A stretch of 64,000 bases of DNA from Leishmania infantum JPCM5 (lineage: Eukaryota; Euglenozoa; Kinetoplastea; Trypanosomatida; Trypanosomatidae). The notes under the pieces were generated by a model that was not told the origin of the DNA, did no database searches, and worked only from the letters and a program-made list of their open reading frames with translations. Of the stretch, positions 38,238 through 49,176 are shown in pieces (position 1 is the first letter of the stretch; each line of letters opens with the position of its first letter). Both the position numbers and the translations under genes were made by a program. The stretch spans positions 298,884 through 362,883 of the forward strand of contig NC_009399.2 of NCBI RefSeq assembly GCF_000002875.2, written 5' to 3'.

Positions 38238-39338
38238 TCAAGGCGCATCAGTCCGTGGGAAGTGATAGCGGCCCGACACTCTGCTTGGCCGCGCTGAAGC
38301 CTCTTCGCTGTCCTCCTCGTCGCCCCCGCGCCCTCCTTCCCCCCTGACTCGGCCTACGCGCATGGCTCCTGCGTGGGCTGACGCTGCTGAGTCGTGCGGG
38401 GCATGGTATATGTAAGGCGACCCATGCGCTCGCTGAGACTGCGGCGGACGAGTAAGACGGGAGCCGACAGCGGCGGCGGCGTCAGCAGTGGGGGTGGGGG
38501 TGGTCGCCGTCGCAGGAGGGGCGAAAAAGCCGCGCATCGAGGATCGACCGCGCTCCACGTCGGTTTCCGGCTCCGGCACCTTTTCGATTTCCTCACGGCC
38601 CCCACCTTCCTCCGTCCCACTCGCAGCGGCCGTGCCTGCGCGGTACATGTCGCTCTCAATGCTCACCTGGGGACGGTAGAACGCCGGCGCCGTTGCACGC
38701 ATGCCGCTGCTCGACGACGGCGCCACTCCGGTCGCGCTACCACCACCTCCTGGTGTCCGCATCGCAGAGCCAGAGCTGCTCATCCCCATGGTGCTGCCGG
38801 AATGACCCCCCTCTTCAGTTCCGGTATGCACGTCAGCATAAAGCACTCGCTGCGGGTAGCCACTGACAGAGGATGGGGTTGGTGCGCTCCCACCATGGGT
38901 GGGAGCGCTGCTGCGCTGTCTGGCGGTGTAGCCAAGGTTGACATGCGGTGGTGCAGCGGCACCGCTTGCTGCCGCTGCGCCGTAAGGCATGCCGACGCTA
39001 CTCCTGGCGATTCCGCCAACCACCGGGCCGGCAAAGTCAGTGGTCACGGTGGCGGCCGTGGCCAGGGAGGCATGGAAGGCACCTCCGCCTGCGCCTCCTG
39101 ATCCGACCGACGGGGCACCACCGTAAGTGTCGTTTCCACTGGCCTGAAGGTGACCGAGCGCAGCGGGTGCTGCACGCGCGTAGTGGCCACCACCGCCGCT
39201 CCCGGGGCTCCCACCGCTGCTGCTGCCCACAACAGTGGAAGACTTGTAGGCGGCCCGTAGAAGTGACTCGGCGGCGTTGAGCTCGGCAATGTCTTCGGCA
39301 GTGCCGAGGTCTAGCCGTGTGCCGTGCCGGCTCAACAT
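38238..39338 (-). CDS. Gly/Ser/Ala-rich hypothetical protein
   Basis: 366 residues, not recognised. The first 35 residues form an ordered-looking helix (DIAELNAAESLLRAAY). Most of the remainder is glycine, serine, alanine and proline in short runs and is probably disordered. A Glu-rich stretch lies near residues 245-265 and an Arg-rich end at 335-366. There is no membrane segment or catalytic motif. The ATG at 39338 opens the frame. Flanked by a PPR-like gene and a kinase homologue in the same orientation, it is presumably co-transcribed but need not be functionally related. Confidence 0.7.
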   Translation of the reverse strand: MLSRHGTRLDLGTAEDIAELNAAESLLRAAYKSSTVVGSSSGGSPGSGGGGHYARAAPAALGHLQASGNDTYGGAPSVGSGGAGGGAFHASLATAATVTTDFAGPVVGGIARSSVGMPYGAAAASGAAAPPHVNLGYTARQRSSAPTHGGSAPTPSSVSGYPQRVLYADVHTGTEEGGHSGSTMGMSSSGSAMRTPGGGGSATGVAPSSSSGMRATAPAFYRPQVSIESDMYRAGTAAASGTEEGGGREEIEKVPEPETDVERGRSSMRGFFAPPATATTPTPTADAAAAVGSRLTRPPQSQRAHGSPYIYHAPHDSAASAHAGAMRVGRVRGEGGRGGDEEDSEEASARPSRVSGRYHFPRTDAP

Positions 39339-40121
39339 GATTGGCCGCTTTCGGCTTGTGGTCTTGTGCTTAAATGCTGTGAGCTGCGGAGGATGGGATC
39401 GGGGTGGGTGGTTGGGGGTGAGCTCCGGCGGGGACGCTGCGAATCGAGTGCCTCCTCTGAGCTACAAGGGATCTCGCTTCAATACGGTGCCTCTATGTGT
39501 GGGTATGTCTTGTGCGTTGCATGTACCACCTGTACTTCAGCTGACGGAAAGAAGACGGGTGGTTGTGGTGAGAGGTGGTTGTGTTGGGAGGCACATGACA
39601 ATCCGACAGCGACGCGCGTGTACAGAGAACACTGGGGAGTACACGTGAGAAGGACGTTCGCGTGGGCTAGAGCGGGCACGGATGCAAGCGTGCGCGTTCA
39701 CGGGTGAGAGGCTGTCTGCTCATCACTTTCTCCGCATGGCTCTTCCCTTCGAGGACCCTCTCTCACCTCTGCGCATGCGCGTGCTGAGGAGAGAGCGAGG
39801 CAGCTCGAGCGGTACACGCCAGAGCGGCGCGCGCCTCTACGTAAGTGTGTGCGCGCACGCGTGGGGGAGTCCTGTACGTGGGCGTTGCTGCACGGATGAT
39901 ACCTCCTTGCTCTCCTCCTCGTCTCTCCCTCATGCATTGGAACAGAGGATGATGGCATGTTGAGACCTGTGATGCACACGTGAAACACAGACGCACCCCA
40001 CGCACAGCCGCTGACGCCAACGCTGCACGCCATCGGCGTACCAAAACGAATACAAAAGGAGTACGTTAAGCACACGCACGCACGCACACACACACACACA
40101 CGAGCGGTATCCTGCTCCAGC
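39339..40121 (-). other. Intergenic region, no gene seen
   Basis: About 780 bases between the PPR-like gene and the Gly/Ser-rich gene. A CA microsatellite lies at 40077-40102. No supported gene. Confidence 0.5.
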
Positions 40122-42089
40122 CTAGAAGTGTGTGTCGTCCAAGCCAGCACTGCCACTCGCTGACGACGGCCGACCGCTGATGCCCGCCGTTGGGCTCGCC
40201 GCTGCCTTGGCGGACTCGCTGCGCTCCGGGCGCAGCGCCGAGGTACCGCTACCGCTACTGCCATTTAGCGACCCATCCAGGAGGACAGAGGCGTGCAGGA
40301 TTTGGGGTGCTGCCGACGACCCCGGCAGCCGGGGCAGTGCGCTGCCGCCGCTAATGCCAGACGCCGCCGCAGCCGCCCCCAGGGCCACGCTCGGTGTCAC
40401 CTCTGTGTGAACGGGCTGCTGCGCAAGGTAGCGACTCTGGAGCGTGTTTTCGGCGTACGCAAACGTTTCTTCCACGAAGCGGGTATGCGGCCCGCCATAG
40501 GCAAACTTGAAGCCCTCATCGCTGGCGAGCAGTGCGTGCGCGCGCTGCCGCTCCGGCAGCCACGCCACTCGCACGTTGGGGTTGGCCATGGACGGACGTG
40601 ACTTGCGTAGGTACGTGAGTGGGGCCTCCTCGCGCGTTTGATGCGCCGAGCTCAGCAACTCCACCCACTGTGCCGCACGCTGCACGTAGGCAGGCCTGTC
40701 TTTTGCCATGAGGTCCTTCGAGTTGCGCCGGAAGCGAGCGAGGCGCAGCACCGCGGCGGGGTCGATGTCTGGGAATGCCACCTTCAGCCATGCGACAGCC
40801 GCAGCGCCATTGGTGTCCGCGCCTGTCTTGGCCGGGTCCGTCAGCGGCAGGCCGCGCGCGTCCGTCCAGGCAGCACCCTCCTGCATGGTCTCGAGGTACC
40901 GTGCGTACACCGCGACGGCCACCTGCGGCGCCACAACCACCACGTTCTGCGATAGCGCCATACCGTCGAGCGCGTCCTGCTGCACGTGCACGGTCTTCCC
41001 CTCCTTGAGGGCCTGCTGCATGACGTGGCCGAGGCGCACGTGCAGGTCACAGTCGACCAGCTTGTTCTCCACGAGGTAGTCGTACACAGTGCGCGCCTCT
41101 TCGCCGGCGTTGCTGTCCAGCAGGTACTCCAGCGCCAGACTCGCGATGCGGTAGCGCCAGATCACGTCCACCTCTGCCCTTACAACTACGTTCTCGTAGT
41201 GGCGACCCACCATAACGTTGTACACCCACATCACCCGCACGCGGTGCTTGGCGCGGATGGCGCAGCGCAGCATGTTGTGCAGCACCTCCCCGTCTCGCGC
41301 GACGTAGAAGAGCCGCGAGTTGCCGTCTTCAAAGATGGCGATCGCGTCCGCCAGCTTCGCGCCAGGGACGCAGGCGGCCGTCAGCGCGCGGTACACATCC
41401 ACCGGCGGCACCGACGTCACGCGCCGGTACTCCTCGCACGCCGCCTTCAGCTGACCTCGACGAGCGAGGCGAATAATGCGCTGCATGAGCGGCACCTCGT
41501 GCACGGAGACCGGCACTGGGCCGTTGCGCTGCAGTTTTGTCGAGCGACGGAAGTAGTTGTCTTCCTGGAAGAATGGGCCGCGACGCAGCCAGCGGTAGAT
41601 GCGAGAGCGGCAGTCCAGCGTGGCTGCATTGAGACCGACACGGTTCGGGTCCTCCACGGTGATGTTGTCGTGATCCACCACCGCGGGCTTCTGCAGCCGC
41701 CCAATGTACGGGTCGTAGGAGTGGATGAGGTCGTGGGTGACGCGGTGGCCGTTACGGGCACTCATCAACGAGACTGGCGTCACGAGCGCCTTCGACCCGA
41801 GCGAGATATCTGGCATGAACTTCTCCAGCTCGTGCTTTGGGATAATGCTGACAGTGCTGTCTTCCAGCGTATGTGTTTTCTTGGTGCTGTAGCCGCTGTT
41901 ATAGTTACCAGGCCCGGTGCGGTAGCGACCCGTGCCCCAGAGCTGCGCCATGTCGTCGGCGGCAAGGTTCTCGCGACCGAAGCGGCTCGGCTGCCACGGC
42001 ACACGCGCACGCGGGACGTAGCGCAGCACCGACATCACCGAAGGGTGCCCCGTCGCCCGCCCCTTTGTAAAGACGCCGATCACAGACAT
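40122..42089 (-). CDS. PPR-like protein, possibly mitochondrial RNA or ribosome factor
   Basis: 655 residues. The N-terminal 190 residues are basic and contain aromatic, ordered sequence. From about residue 200 to 450 there are successive helical pairs with the spacing of pentatricopeptide repeats, for example around VDVYRALTAACVPGAKLADAIAIFEDG and the HNMLRCAIRAKHRVRVMWVYNVM pair. The C-terminal 100 residues are Ser/Ala/Gly-rich. In trypanosomatids many PPR proteins act on mitochondrial RNA or are part of the mitochondrial ribosome, so that is the most likely setting. The N-terminus (MSVIGVFTKGRATG) is basic enough for mitochondrial import. I have not matched it to a named protein. The ATG at 42089 opens the frame. 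Confidence 0.7.
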   Translation of the reverse strand: MSVIGVFTKGRATGHPSVMSVLRYVPRARVPWQPSRFGRENLAADDMAQLWGTGRYRTGPGNYNSGYSTKKTHTLEDSTVSIIPKHELEKFMPDISLGSKALVTPVSLMSARNGHRVTHDLIHSYDPYIGRLQKPAVVDHDNITVEDPNRVGLNAATLDCRSRIYRWLRRGPFFQEDNYFRRSTKLQRNGPVPVSVHEVPLMQRIIRLARRGQLKAACEEYRRVTSVPPVDVYRALTAACVPGAKLADAIAIFEDGNSRLFYVARDGEVLHNMLRCAIRAKHRVRVMWVYNVMVGRHYENVVVRAEVDVIWRYRIASLALEYLLDSNAGEEARTVYDYLVENKLVDCDLHVRLGHVMQQALKEGKTVHVQQDALDGMALSQNVVVVAPQVAVAVYARYLETMQEGAAWTDARGLPLTDPAKTGADTNGAAAVAWLKVAFPDIDPAAVLRLARFRRNSKDLMAKDRPAYVQRAAQWVELLSSAHQTREEAPLTYLRKSRPSMANPNVRVAWLPERQRAHALLASDEGFKFAYGGPHTRFVEETFAYAENTLQSRYLAQQPVHTEVTPSVALGAAAAASGISGGSALPRLPGSSAAPQILHASVLLDGSLNGSSGSGTSALRPERSESAKAAASPTAGISGRPSSASGSAGLDDTHF

Positions 42090-42828
42090 GGTGCTACGAG
42101 AAAGAAATTACAGAGAGAAGAGGAGGGTGGGTGGGATACCTGCTCAAGAACAGCAGAACCAGTGACACACCTGTAGATGTATGTATGCGCGTAGAGTGAG
42201 ATGCCGATGGATGATGGTTCGCGTGCGACCACAGGGAGGCGTGTGTGCGTGTGTGTGTGTGTGTGTGTGGTGAGCGCAGCACCGCGTGCACGCACGCATA
42301 CATGAAGGGAGAGAGCAGGTCCGAAGGGTAGGCGTGGAAGAAACGACGGTGGAAAACAGAAGAGCTTGATGTCAGCCACTGCACGTGCGTGCGTCCTTGG
42401 CTGAGTGCGTGTGTATGTGTGTGTCGCCTATTTTCCCTCTCTACGCCATAGCAGTGCGGACGAGGAGCGAGTGAGGAAGAGGCCCGCGCACGTACACAAA
42501 CACACCCGGGAAGGGGCCGCTGAGGGTGGGCGGGCGGCGCCTCCACATCCACCGTGGCCGCTCCCCTTTTTCCCACCTCTCACTCTCTCTTTCTCGCACA
42601 CTGTGCGTGTACCTGTTCATCTCGTGTCCGCGCACAAAAGGCGGTAACAGTGCGCCAAGGCACGTTCCCACACGAATGACGTGAGGCGCAGCGAGAGGCC
42701 CCCGCCCCACTACCAAAGAAAGAAGTAGGCGACGCATCGAAAGGGGAGACGGATCAGTAACGCATACCCACCCACACAGGCGACGGCTCTGCATGAGGGC
42801 TGAGGAGACAAGAGAGTGAGATGACCCG
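42090..42828 (-). other. Intergenic region with GT repeat
   Basis: About 740 bases. A GT microsatellite is at 42241-42269. Pyrimidine tracts on the - strand precede the PPR-like gene start. No gene seen. Confidence 0.5.
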
Positions 42829-45800
42829 TCAGCCATCTGACGCGAACCGCGCAAAGAACTCCTGCTGCGTTGGCAGCGCACCATAAAGGTCTGGGGAGGC
42901 GGTCGCCGCCCCTGTCGCGCCGGTGCCGCCGGTGGTGATACCATCGCCAACGGCGTCTCCTTGACCGTGTGCTACGCGTCTCGTCGCGGACGGGGCGAAG
43001 GCCAAGGGTCCTGGTACGCGCTGGCGCTCCTCTTCTTGCTGCTTGTGCCGCAGCGTGGTGGAGGCGCTCACAGCCTCCTCTGCTTCCCCGGCGTTGAGCC
43101 GCGCTTGGAACTGCTGCAGAAGTGGGTCGTTGCGCAGGTCATAGCCAGCGCTGTTCGAGGACAACGGGTGCTGCTGCTGCCGCTGAGCCTCTGCCTGGGC
43201 GTCTCCCTCGTCCGCTGCCGCAAAGGCGTCAAAGTAAGTCTTGTGCAGGGCAGCCTCTTCCTTGGCGACTGCGGCGCAGAGGGACAGCGTGGTGGACTGC
43301 TGCTGCTGTGCACTGCTGTCGTGCAGCTGCGTGTCGTGTTGCAGCGGAGACATGGGCGTGAACAGCGCGGGCACCAGTTCCACGGCCGGAGGAGGCGCCG
43401 CGGCTCCGCTACTGGCAACAGGTTGCTCTGTCAGGAGTACCTTCTTCACGCGTCCTTGCCGGCCACTGAACACGCTGACACTGGTCGTGGCGCCAGGCGC
43501 GTTTTGGTCTGCCCGTGGCGCGCTTGTCTGCTGCACTGCTTCCGCGATACGCGAGTTGTAAAGGAGCTGATACGGCAGATCAGTTGCCCTGTAGTGCGGC
43601 GGTGCTGCTTCCACGGCGGCGGGTTTTGCAGGCTTCGCTGCGCTGTCTCTCACGGCAGAGCGGAAGAAGTAGCGAGTCGGGTAGGCAAAGTTGCCGTACA
43701 CGTCTCGCCACTGGGCCTTGTAGAGGTGGTGCCGCAGCTGATCGACTGGGCTGTGCTCGAGGAAGTACACGTCCTCTTCCATCGGCGACCCGCCCGTTGC
43801 TCCAGCGCCACGACCGGCGGCTTTCCGAGACGGCCCCAGGCAACGCTGCAGCGCTTGCTGCCGTTTGCTCATGCTCTGCGCCACAGCCGTCGCCATACGC
43901 GAGCGCGACGCCGCCGGAACATCGACCACGGCACCAAGCAGAGCCGCGACGGTTTGTGTGGCGACTTCGAGCACCGCCGCCGCAGAGCCCTCCATGGCGG
44001 CGTCGGCGCTCTTGATGCACTGCGACGCGAATTCGCGAACAGGCGCCTCCGTCGCTGACTCCTGCAACGCGAGATGACGCAGATGACCGAGCAGGTTCGT
44101 GTAGTACACTGCGTGCGTCCAGTGCGCGCTATCGATGCACACAGTCGAGAAGAGCGCGGTGAGGGACGCCGTCCCGTCAGCACCGGCCTCGCCGCCGTTG
44201 GCGCCGAGAGTTTCCAGCGCCGCTACTAGGGCAGCACGGAGACGTCGTTGTTGCTGCTGCTGCGGTGGTGCAGAGACGTTGCCGCCGTCGCGTTGACGCA
44301 GAAGCTGCGTCACGCTGTGCGGCATAAACTGTGGTGGGCACAGTAGGAGTGCCTGTGCCACAGCGTCCACCACCGTCCCTGCCTCTGCCTCGCCATGGTC
44401 ATCTCCATGCAAATTTGGGGGCGGTGGGGCGTTCGCAGCCACCGCCATCGGCCGCAGGAGCACAGAGTTGAGAGGAATGACGTCGAGGGTGCGACTCAAC
44501 TCTCGCTGCGCCTCGTCCGCCTGCGCCTCATTCACGGCTAGCACGAGGGAGCTGGAGCGCATCACGAGCCACCACCACCGCCGTACCGCCGCCGCGCGAC
44601 ACCGCCATGACGAGTCGGGTACTTCTTTGAGCGCTGCGGTAGACGGCGCCGCGGCGTTTGTGGCTGCGTGCGCGGCTTCCTGGGACAGCGCCCGGGTCGC
44701 ACAGGCCAGCGGCAGTCGAGCCAGTGCCTCCGCCACAGCCCAGCTGCCCGGCAGAGACCTGGACTCGGCTACACCGTTGGCGTGCCCCTTGTCGCCTCCG
44801 CTGCTGCCACGCGCCAAGACGGCCGTGATGTGCTGCAAGCTGTGCCGCAGCGAGGCGCCCAGCGTTCCATCGAAGACGAACTGCTGAATGCCTTGACTTG
44901 CCGCCAGCGCCTCTACGGCGAGTGTCGCCAGGCGGAGCAAGTGAGTCACATCAACGTCGAGCACGTCGGCAACGTGCGTGGCACCGGCGCCGGTCAGCTG
45001 CATCGACTTTGCAGAGCCGGAAGAAGAGGAGGGGGAGTCGTAGGCGAGCTCGCTCGCGGCTGGGGCGTAGACGCTCCGCAGCCACTCCATCATCTGTGGC
45101 CGCTCCTTCAGTCGCAGTCGTGCGGCGGTGCTAGACTCTGCCTGCCGCATAAGCTTCTTGAACCACTTAGCCTCGCATGTTGTAGCCGCCGCCTGCTGGA
45201 GCGTGGACGGGTTGCTGTACCGGGCGTACTGCAGCTGCAGCTGCCGCAGCAGTTGGTTGCGCGCAACGAGGCAGAGATAGTTGCCGTGCTGGAGGTGGAG
45301 TTCTCCCGTGCCGCCCACCGATATCGGCGATGCTCGTGGAACCACTTGCAAAGGCGCGCAGTGCAGCAGGGAGGCGCACATCTGCACGGCAGCACCACTG
45401 ACGTGCAGCACGTAGAGCGCACACCCACGCTGGAGAAGGAGCACTGGGCTTGGTGCTGCCGCTGCTGAAGTAGCGTTCTCGTAGTTCACCGCGTCTTCCC
45501 CTGGCCACGCCGGCGACCACACCCACAGTGCTAGCGGCACCGAGGCGTAGGTCGACGCCGGATGCGCCAACGTGTCCACCCAAGCCCTATACCGGCGCAG
45601 TAGTGGTAAGCTGCACGCCGTGCTACCACGCCCACGCAGAGGGGATGCCGGCGCAGAGCTGGGCACCATTCCCCCGCTGGAGGTGGCGTCGCACCGACTG
45701 CCTTCGCTCTGCTCCGCCTGGATGTTTACCGCGGCCGTCACGCGCAGCAGCTCATCCCAGCGGCGGCACAGCCGCACTTTCACCGGCAGCAGCGACGCTG

Positions 45801-48800
45801 ATACGCGTGCGACCCCGCGGCGTCCTGGCAGCGGGAACGTCGCCAACGCCACGCCGAAGCGGCGTGACACGACTGCGACCTGCAGGGCTGGATCATCATG
45901 GTCGCTCACCGTCACCGCGCTCAGCTGCACGGACGTCAGCAACGAGCAGCCCAGGGACTCAGCGGTGCTGTCTGCCTTCCATCCGTTCATCTCCGCTGCG
46001 GCGTGCGGGACCAGGCAGAGGTACTGGCGATCCTCTCCGACAGCGCCGCCGTGCCCGCCAGTGAGGAGCGTCCTTTTCATGACTCGTTCGCTGCTGGGGC
46101 GGCTGGCAAAGTTGTACGTGTCGTCCATCACGCCACCCGCCTCGGTGTTGCCGCCGCCGCTGCTGCTGCTGCTCACTGTCTCCACCGTGGCGAGCACCAA
46201 CACCTTGCGGTCAGCGTAGTACAGGAACAGCCGCGCCACCACGACGGGGTCGACGTCGAGGAGGACGTCTTCGACAGACTTGTACGGCGCTAATGCTACT
46301 GCTGCGGACGCCGACGCCACACCAGTTACTGCGTTCGCCAAGACACTGCTGAGGGCAAAGACTTGGGATGGGTTTGCGAGTAACAGGTCGTCCATATGCA
46401 CCAGCTCTGGCGGCCGCCAGCGCAGCTCCTGTGTGTCCGCGGCGATGTAGTACGCCTGCATGGTGAGCTGCACCGGCTGCTGCTGTGGCGGTGGTGCTGT
46501 CGCTGCGGACTTCGCGGTCGACGTTGAAGCCGCCTCCGGAAGCGGTGCCCACAGGCCCCACACACAAGGGACCACGCCGTCGTTGCTTAGCTGGAAGGAG
46601 CAGCTCAGTAGCTGCTTCGAGGGCGTTGCAGACGACGACTGGAAAACCTCGAAATCGAACTGAGGTATGGGCAGTGGCTGGACCTGCGTGTGCCGCACCG
46701 CTTGCAGGAGGGCGTGCTTGAGCTCGCTGGTGGGCGCGACAGCGGCGCCAGCAAGGCTGCCCAGCCCGTCACCATCTGGGCTTCGGCGCGCTAGCTCGTA
46801 CAGAGAACGCAGCGCATGCTTGTCTGCGGGCAGGCATATCATAGCAGCACGTAGGCGCGCCGCGCGACCGGCGCATTCGCTACCCGCCGCATCCTCGACG
46901 ACGCCATCGATGTAGAGAAGGCCGGCGATGAGGAAGGGGTAGTCTGCGTAGGCGCTCTCGGCCCGGCTGCCGACAAAGTAGAAGCCGTGCTCGAGCCGAC
47001 ACAGCGCCGGCATGGCGGAGTCGCACAGCAGTCGAGCAACGTTCACGTTCACGCTCTCCTGCTCATGATGGAGCGGCAGACCCGGCCGGGCAGCGGTGGA
47101 TGTAGACGTGAGGGAGGGCTGCGGGGTTAGGCACAGACGCACGCAGATGCAGCGACTGCTGATGGTTTCGGTGTCTGCCAACAGTGAGAGATGGAGGACG
47201 TCACTGCCTGCGCTGGTGTCGTCCTCAGCGTCCGCATCTTTTCCGCCCGCAGCAGCGCTGCCTCCAATGGGCAGAGGCCGAGCAAGCCCTGTGAGACGGG
47301 AGAAGATTAGGGTGTGCGGGTCCTCACCGTGGTTGGGCGGCAAGGGAGGGGCAAAGACGCCGCTTAGTATGGCACTGCGTCCCCACAGCGGCAGCACGTC
47401 AGGCCACTGCACGCATGACAACCCCGCAGCACCACCACCATCAGCGGCTGTGGCAGAGCCACCTGAGCGGTCCTTAGCCGGTGACGATGGGGTGAGCCAA
47501 CAGTTCTCCGCGCCTGCTGCGCTGCCCACATCCACTCCAGCACCGCAGCCGGTCAGACGCGTCACCGTGCGTGGCGGCAGGAGGCGGCGACTGCGCACTG
47601 ATGGCACATCCATGCTGGCCGAGATAAGGTCGTTGCACGACAGCTCCACGAGCACCCGGTCGCTCTGTAGAGCGAAGAGGGTGTCAGGAGACCCCAGCCA
47701 TGTCCACGCACGTAGGAATGTGACGTGCGGCACTGGTAATGCGGACGAGGACGTCGCTGCGGACATGGACGGCGCCGTGTAGAAGGCACGATCCGCGGCT
47801 ATGACGTCACCACGGTCCGCGCTGCTCACGCCTGCCGTTGCGGCGACGGCCCGCGTACACAGGAGTTGCAGTCGCGTCGGGGTCACGAGGAGAATCTGCA
47901 CATTATGGCATATCCACTTGCATGAGGAGGACGAGTGACCTGCGCCGTGGCACGGCACCAGGACAGCGGCGGAGGGAACGAATTGGGCATCGATCACTGG
48001 CTGCTGCTGCCGGGACGCTGCTGCCTGCGCCGAGGAGCTGCTACTGCAGCTGCGAAAGCGGTCGCGGGGTACGCTGGCAGCGGAGAGGAAGATCAGCTGC
48101 GCCTTCTTCGGGGTCGCCTCCCCACCGTCGCCGTCGACGGCATACACCTGCACTTCCGACTGGTTCAGCAGCAGTAGCAGCAGAGGCGCCAACGGATGGG
48201 CGCGGATGCTCAGCGCCCCTGCAGAAGCAGTCGCCGATGCGGTGTTGCTGCCGCGATGCTTGCTCGTCGGATGCGGCTTGCCTTTTGAGACCGCCTGGAT
48301 CACGTATGCGCCACCGCCGGCGATGAGTGCCTTGGTAGTAGATGCTGCCAGCGGCTTTGTGCAACCGAGATGGAGCACGTAGACAGCCGGCTCGTTGCAA
48401 CGTTGGTACATGCTCCTCTCCGGTCCACCACCACCACTGAAGAGGTGGCGACCGCGGCTCGCCGCCTGCTCGGTGGCGGCCTTCACGGCACTGCGACGTG
48501 CCACTGTCAGGTACATCAGCGCCCCGTACGTCTCCGCCTGCGTGACGATGAACTGCGGGCTCAGAGGTGAGGCGGGGGCCTTGGAAGGCGAGCTGCTGCT
48601 GCCGCTGGTGGAGCCGCCACCAGCCCAGTGCAGGAAAACAACTTCTGTTTTGACATCCACCACATAGACGTCGTTGGCGCTCGTGATGACGTAGAGAAGA
48701 TGACGCGCAGTCGACGGTGACGAATACGGCTGCAGTCGTTGCACCACCTCGCGCAGGAGATCCTCCTCACGCCCGCGCAGGAAGCCGCAGTGTACGATGG

Positions 48801-49176
48801 AGCAGCCGGCACTCGCGGTGTTGAAAGACATCACCTTGACGGGATACTCAGGCGGGGCGAGCGTCACCGGTGGGGTCCCAGCACCGCCGCCATTCGCCCT
48901 GCTGCCGCTGTTGCTCCGCATTGCGGCATCAGTGGCGGTATCCAGCCGGAGCTGGGCCTGCCGCGCCGCATCCATTTCCACGAACCACGAGAGGGCATCT
49001 GTTTTGGCGGTGTAGAAGCAGACCTCGCCGGAGCTGAGGCCGACCACTTGAATGGGCTCGATTGGGTGCAGGCCGACGCTGGTGATGAAGGCATTGGGGG
49101 CAGCGGTGGCACGGGTTGGAATTTGTGAGGGGAGCGCCGGCGCCGACGCTGAGGGAGACACGGAGAGGACGACCAT
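42829..49176 (-). CDS. Very large hypothetical protein, possible beta-propeller N-terminus
   Basis: 2115 residues from the ATG at 49176 (the open frame extends to 49515, but that part is leader-like). I do not recognise it. The first 60 residues, with the pattern HPIEPIQVVGLSSGEVCFY, and later strand-like segments look like WD-type propeller blades. The middle and C-terminal parts contain long helical segments between Ser/Ala/Gln-rich loops. A final conserved-looking block (about 1850-1930) has DQLRHHLYKAQWRDVYGNF and YPTRYFF. A propeller followed by helical solenoid is seen in nucleoporins, coat proteins and intraflagellar transport proteins, but I see no evidence that picks one. No transmembrane segment or catalytic motif is evident. 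Confidence 0.8.
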   Translation of the reverse strand: MVVLSVSPSASAPALPSQIPTRATAAPNAFITSVGLHPIEPIQVVGLSSGEVCFYTAKTDALSWFVEMDAARQAQLRLDTATDAAMRSNSGSRANGGGAGTPPVTLAPPEYPVKVMSFNTASAGCSIVHCGFLRGREEDLLREVVQRLQPYSSPSTARHLLYVITSANDVYVVDVKTEVVFLHWAGGGSTSGSSSSPSKAPASPLSPQFIVTQAETYGALMYLTVARRSAVKAATEQAASRGRHLFSGGGGPERSMYQRCNEPAVYVLHLGCTKPLAASTTKALIAGGGAYVIQAVSKGKPHPTSKHRGSNTASATASAGALSIRAHPLAPLLLLLLNQSEVQVYAVDGDGGEATPKKAQLIFLSAASVPRDRFRSCSSSSSAQAAASRQQQPVIDAQFVPSAAVLVPCHGAGHSSSSCKWICHNVQILLVTPTRLQLLCTRAVAATAGVSSADRGDVIAADRAFYTAPSMSAATSSSALPVPHVTFLRAWTWLGSPDTLFALQSDRVLVELSCNDLISASMDVPSVRSRRLLPPRTVTRLTGCGAGVDVGSAAGAENCWLTPSSPAKDRSGGSATAADGGGAAGLSCVQWPDVLPLWGRSAILSGVFAPPLPPNHGEDPHTLIFSRLTGLARPLPIGGSAAAGGKDADAEDDTSAGSDVLHLSLLADTETISSRCICVRLCLTPQPSLTSTSTAARPGLPLHHEQESVNVNVARLLCDSAMPALCRLEHGFYFVGSRAESAYADYPFLIAGLLYIDGVVEDAAGSECAGRAARLRAAMICLPADKHALRSLYELARRSPDGDGLGSLAGAAVAPTSELKHALLQAVRHTQVQPLPIPQFDFEVFQSSSATPSKQLLSCSFQLSNDGVVPCVWGLWAPLPEAASTSTAKSAATAPPPQQQPVQLTMQAYYIAADTQELRWRPPELVHMDDLLLANPSQVFALSSVLANAVTGVASASAAVALAPYKSVEDVLLDVDPVVVARLFLYYADRKVLVLATVETVSSSSSGGGNTEAGGVMDDTYNFASRPSSERVMKRTLLTGGHGGAVGEDRQYLCLVPHAAAEMNGWKADSTAESLGCSLLTSVQLSAVTVSDHDDPALQVAVVSRRFGVALATFPLPGRRGVARVSASLLPVKVRLCRRWDELLRVTAAVNIQAEQSEGSRCDATSSGGMVPSSAPASPLRGRGSTACSLPLLRRYRAWVDTLAHPASTYASVPLALWVWSPAWPGEDAVNYENATSAAAAPSPVLLLQRGCALYVLHVSGAAVQMCASLLHCAPLQVVPRASPISVGGTGELHLQHGNYLCLVARNQLLRQLQLQYARYSNPSTLQQAAATTCEAKWFKKLMRQAESSTAARLRLKERPQMMEWLRSVYAPAASELAYDSPSSSSGSAKSMQLTGAGATHVADVLDVDVTHLLRLATLAVEALAASQGIQQFVFDGTLGASLRHSLQHITAVLARGSSGGDKGHANGVAESRSLPGSWAVAEALARLPLACATRALSQEAAHAATNAAAPSTAALKEVPDSSWRCRAAAVRRWWWLVMRSSSLVLAVNEAQADEAQRELSRTLDVIPLNSVLLRPMAVAANAPPPPNLHGDDHGEAEAGTVVDAVAQALLLCPPQFMPHSVTQLLRQRDGGNVSAPPQQQQQRRLRAALVAALETLGANGGEAGADGTASLTALFSTVCIDSAHWTHAVYYTNLLGHLRHLALQESATEAPVREFASQCIKSADAAMEGSAAAVLEVATQTVAALLGAVVDVPAASRSRMATAVAQSMSKRQQALQRCLGPSRKAAGRGAGATGGSPMEEDVYFLEHSPVDQLRHHLYKAQWRDVYGNFAYPTRYFFRSAVRDSAAKPAKPAAVEAAPPHYRATDLPYQLLYNSRIAEAVQQTSAPRADQNAPGATTSVSVFSGRQGRVKKVLLTEQPVASSGAAAPPPAVELVPALFTPMSPLQHDTQLHDSSAQQQQSTTLSLCAAVAKEEAALHKTYFDAFAAADEGDAQAEAQRQQQHPLSSNSAGYDLRNDPLLQQFQARLNAGEAEEAVSASTTLRHKQQEEERQRVPGPLAFAPSATRRVAHGQGDAVGDGITTGGTGATGAATASPDLYGALPTQQEFFARFASDG

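Noticed and set aside
40986..42176. 396-residue + strand ORF opposite the PPR-like gene
   Set aside because: Antisense shadow; the - strand frame has ordered helical-repeat sequence and a proper ATG.
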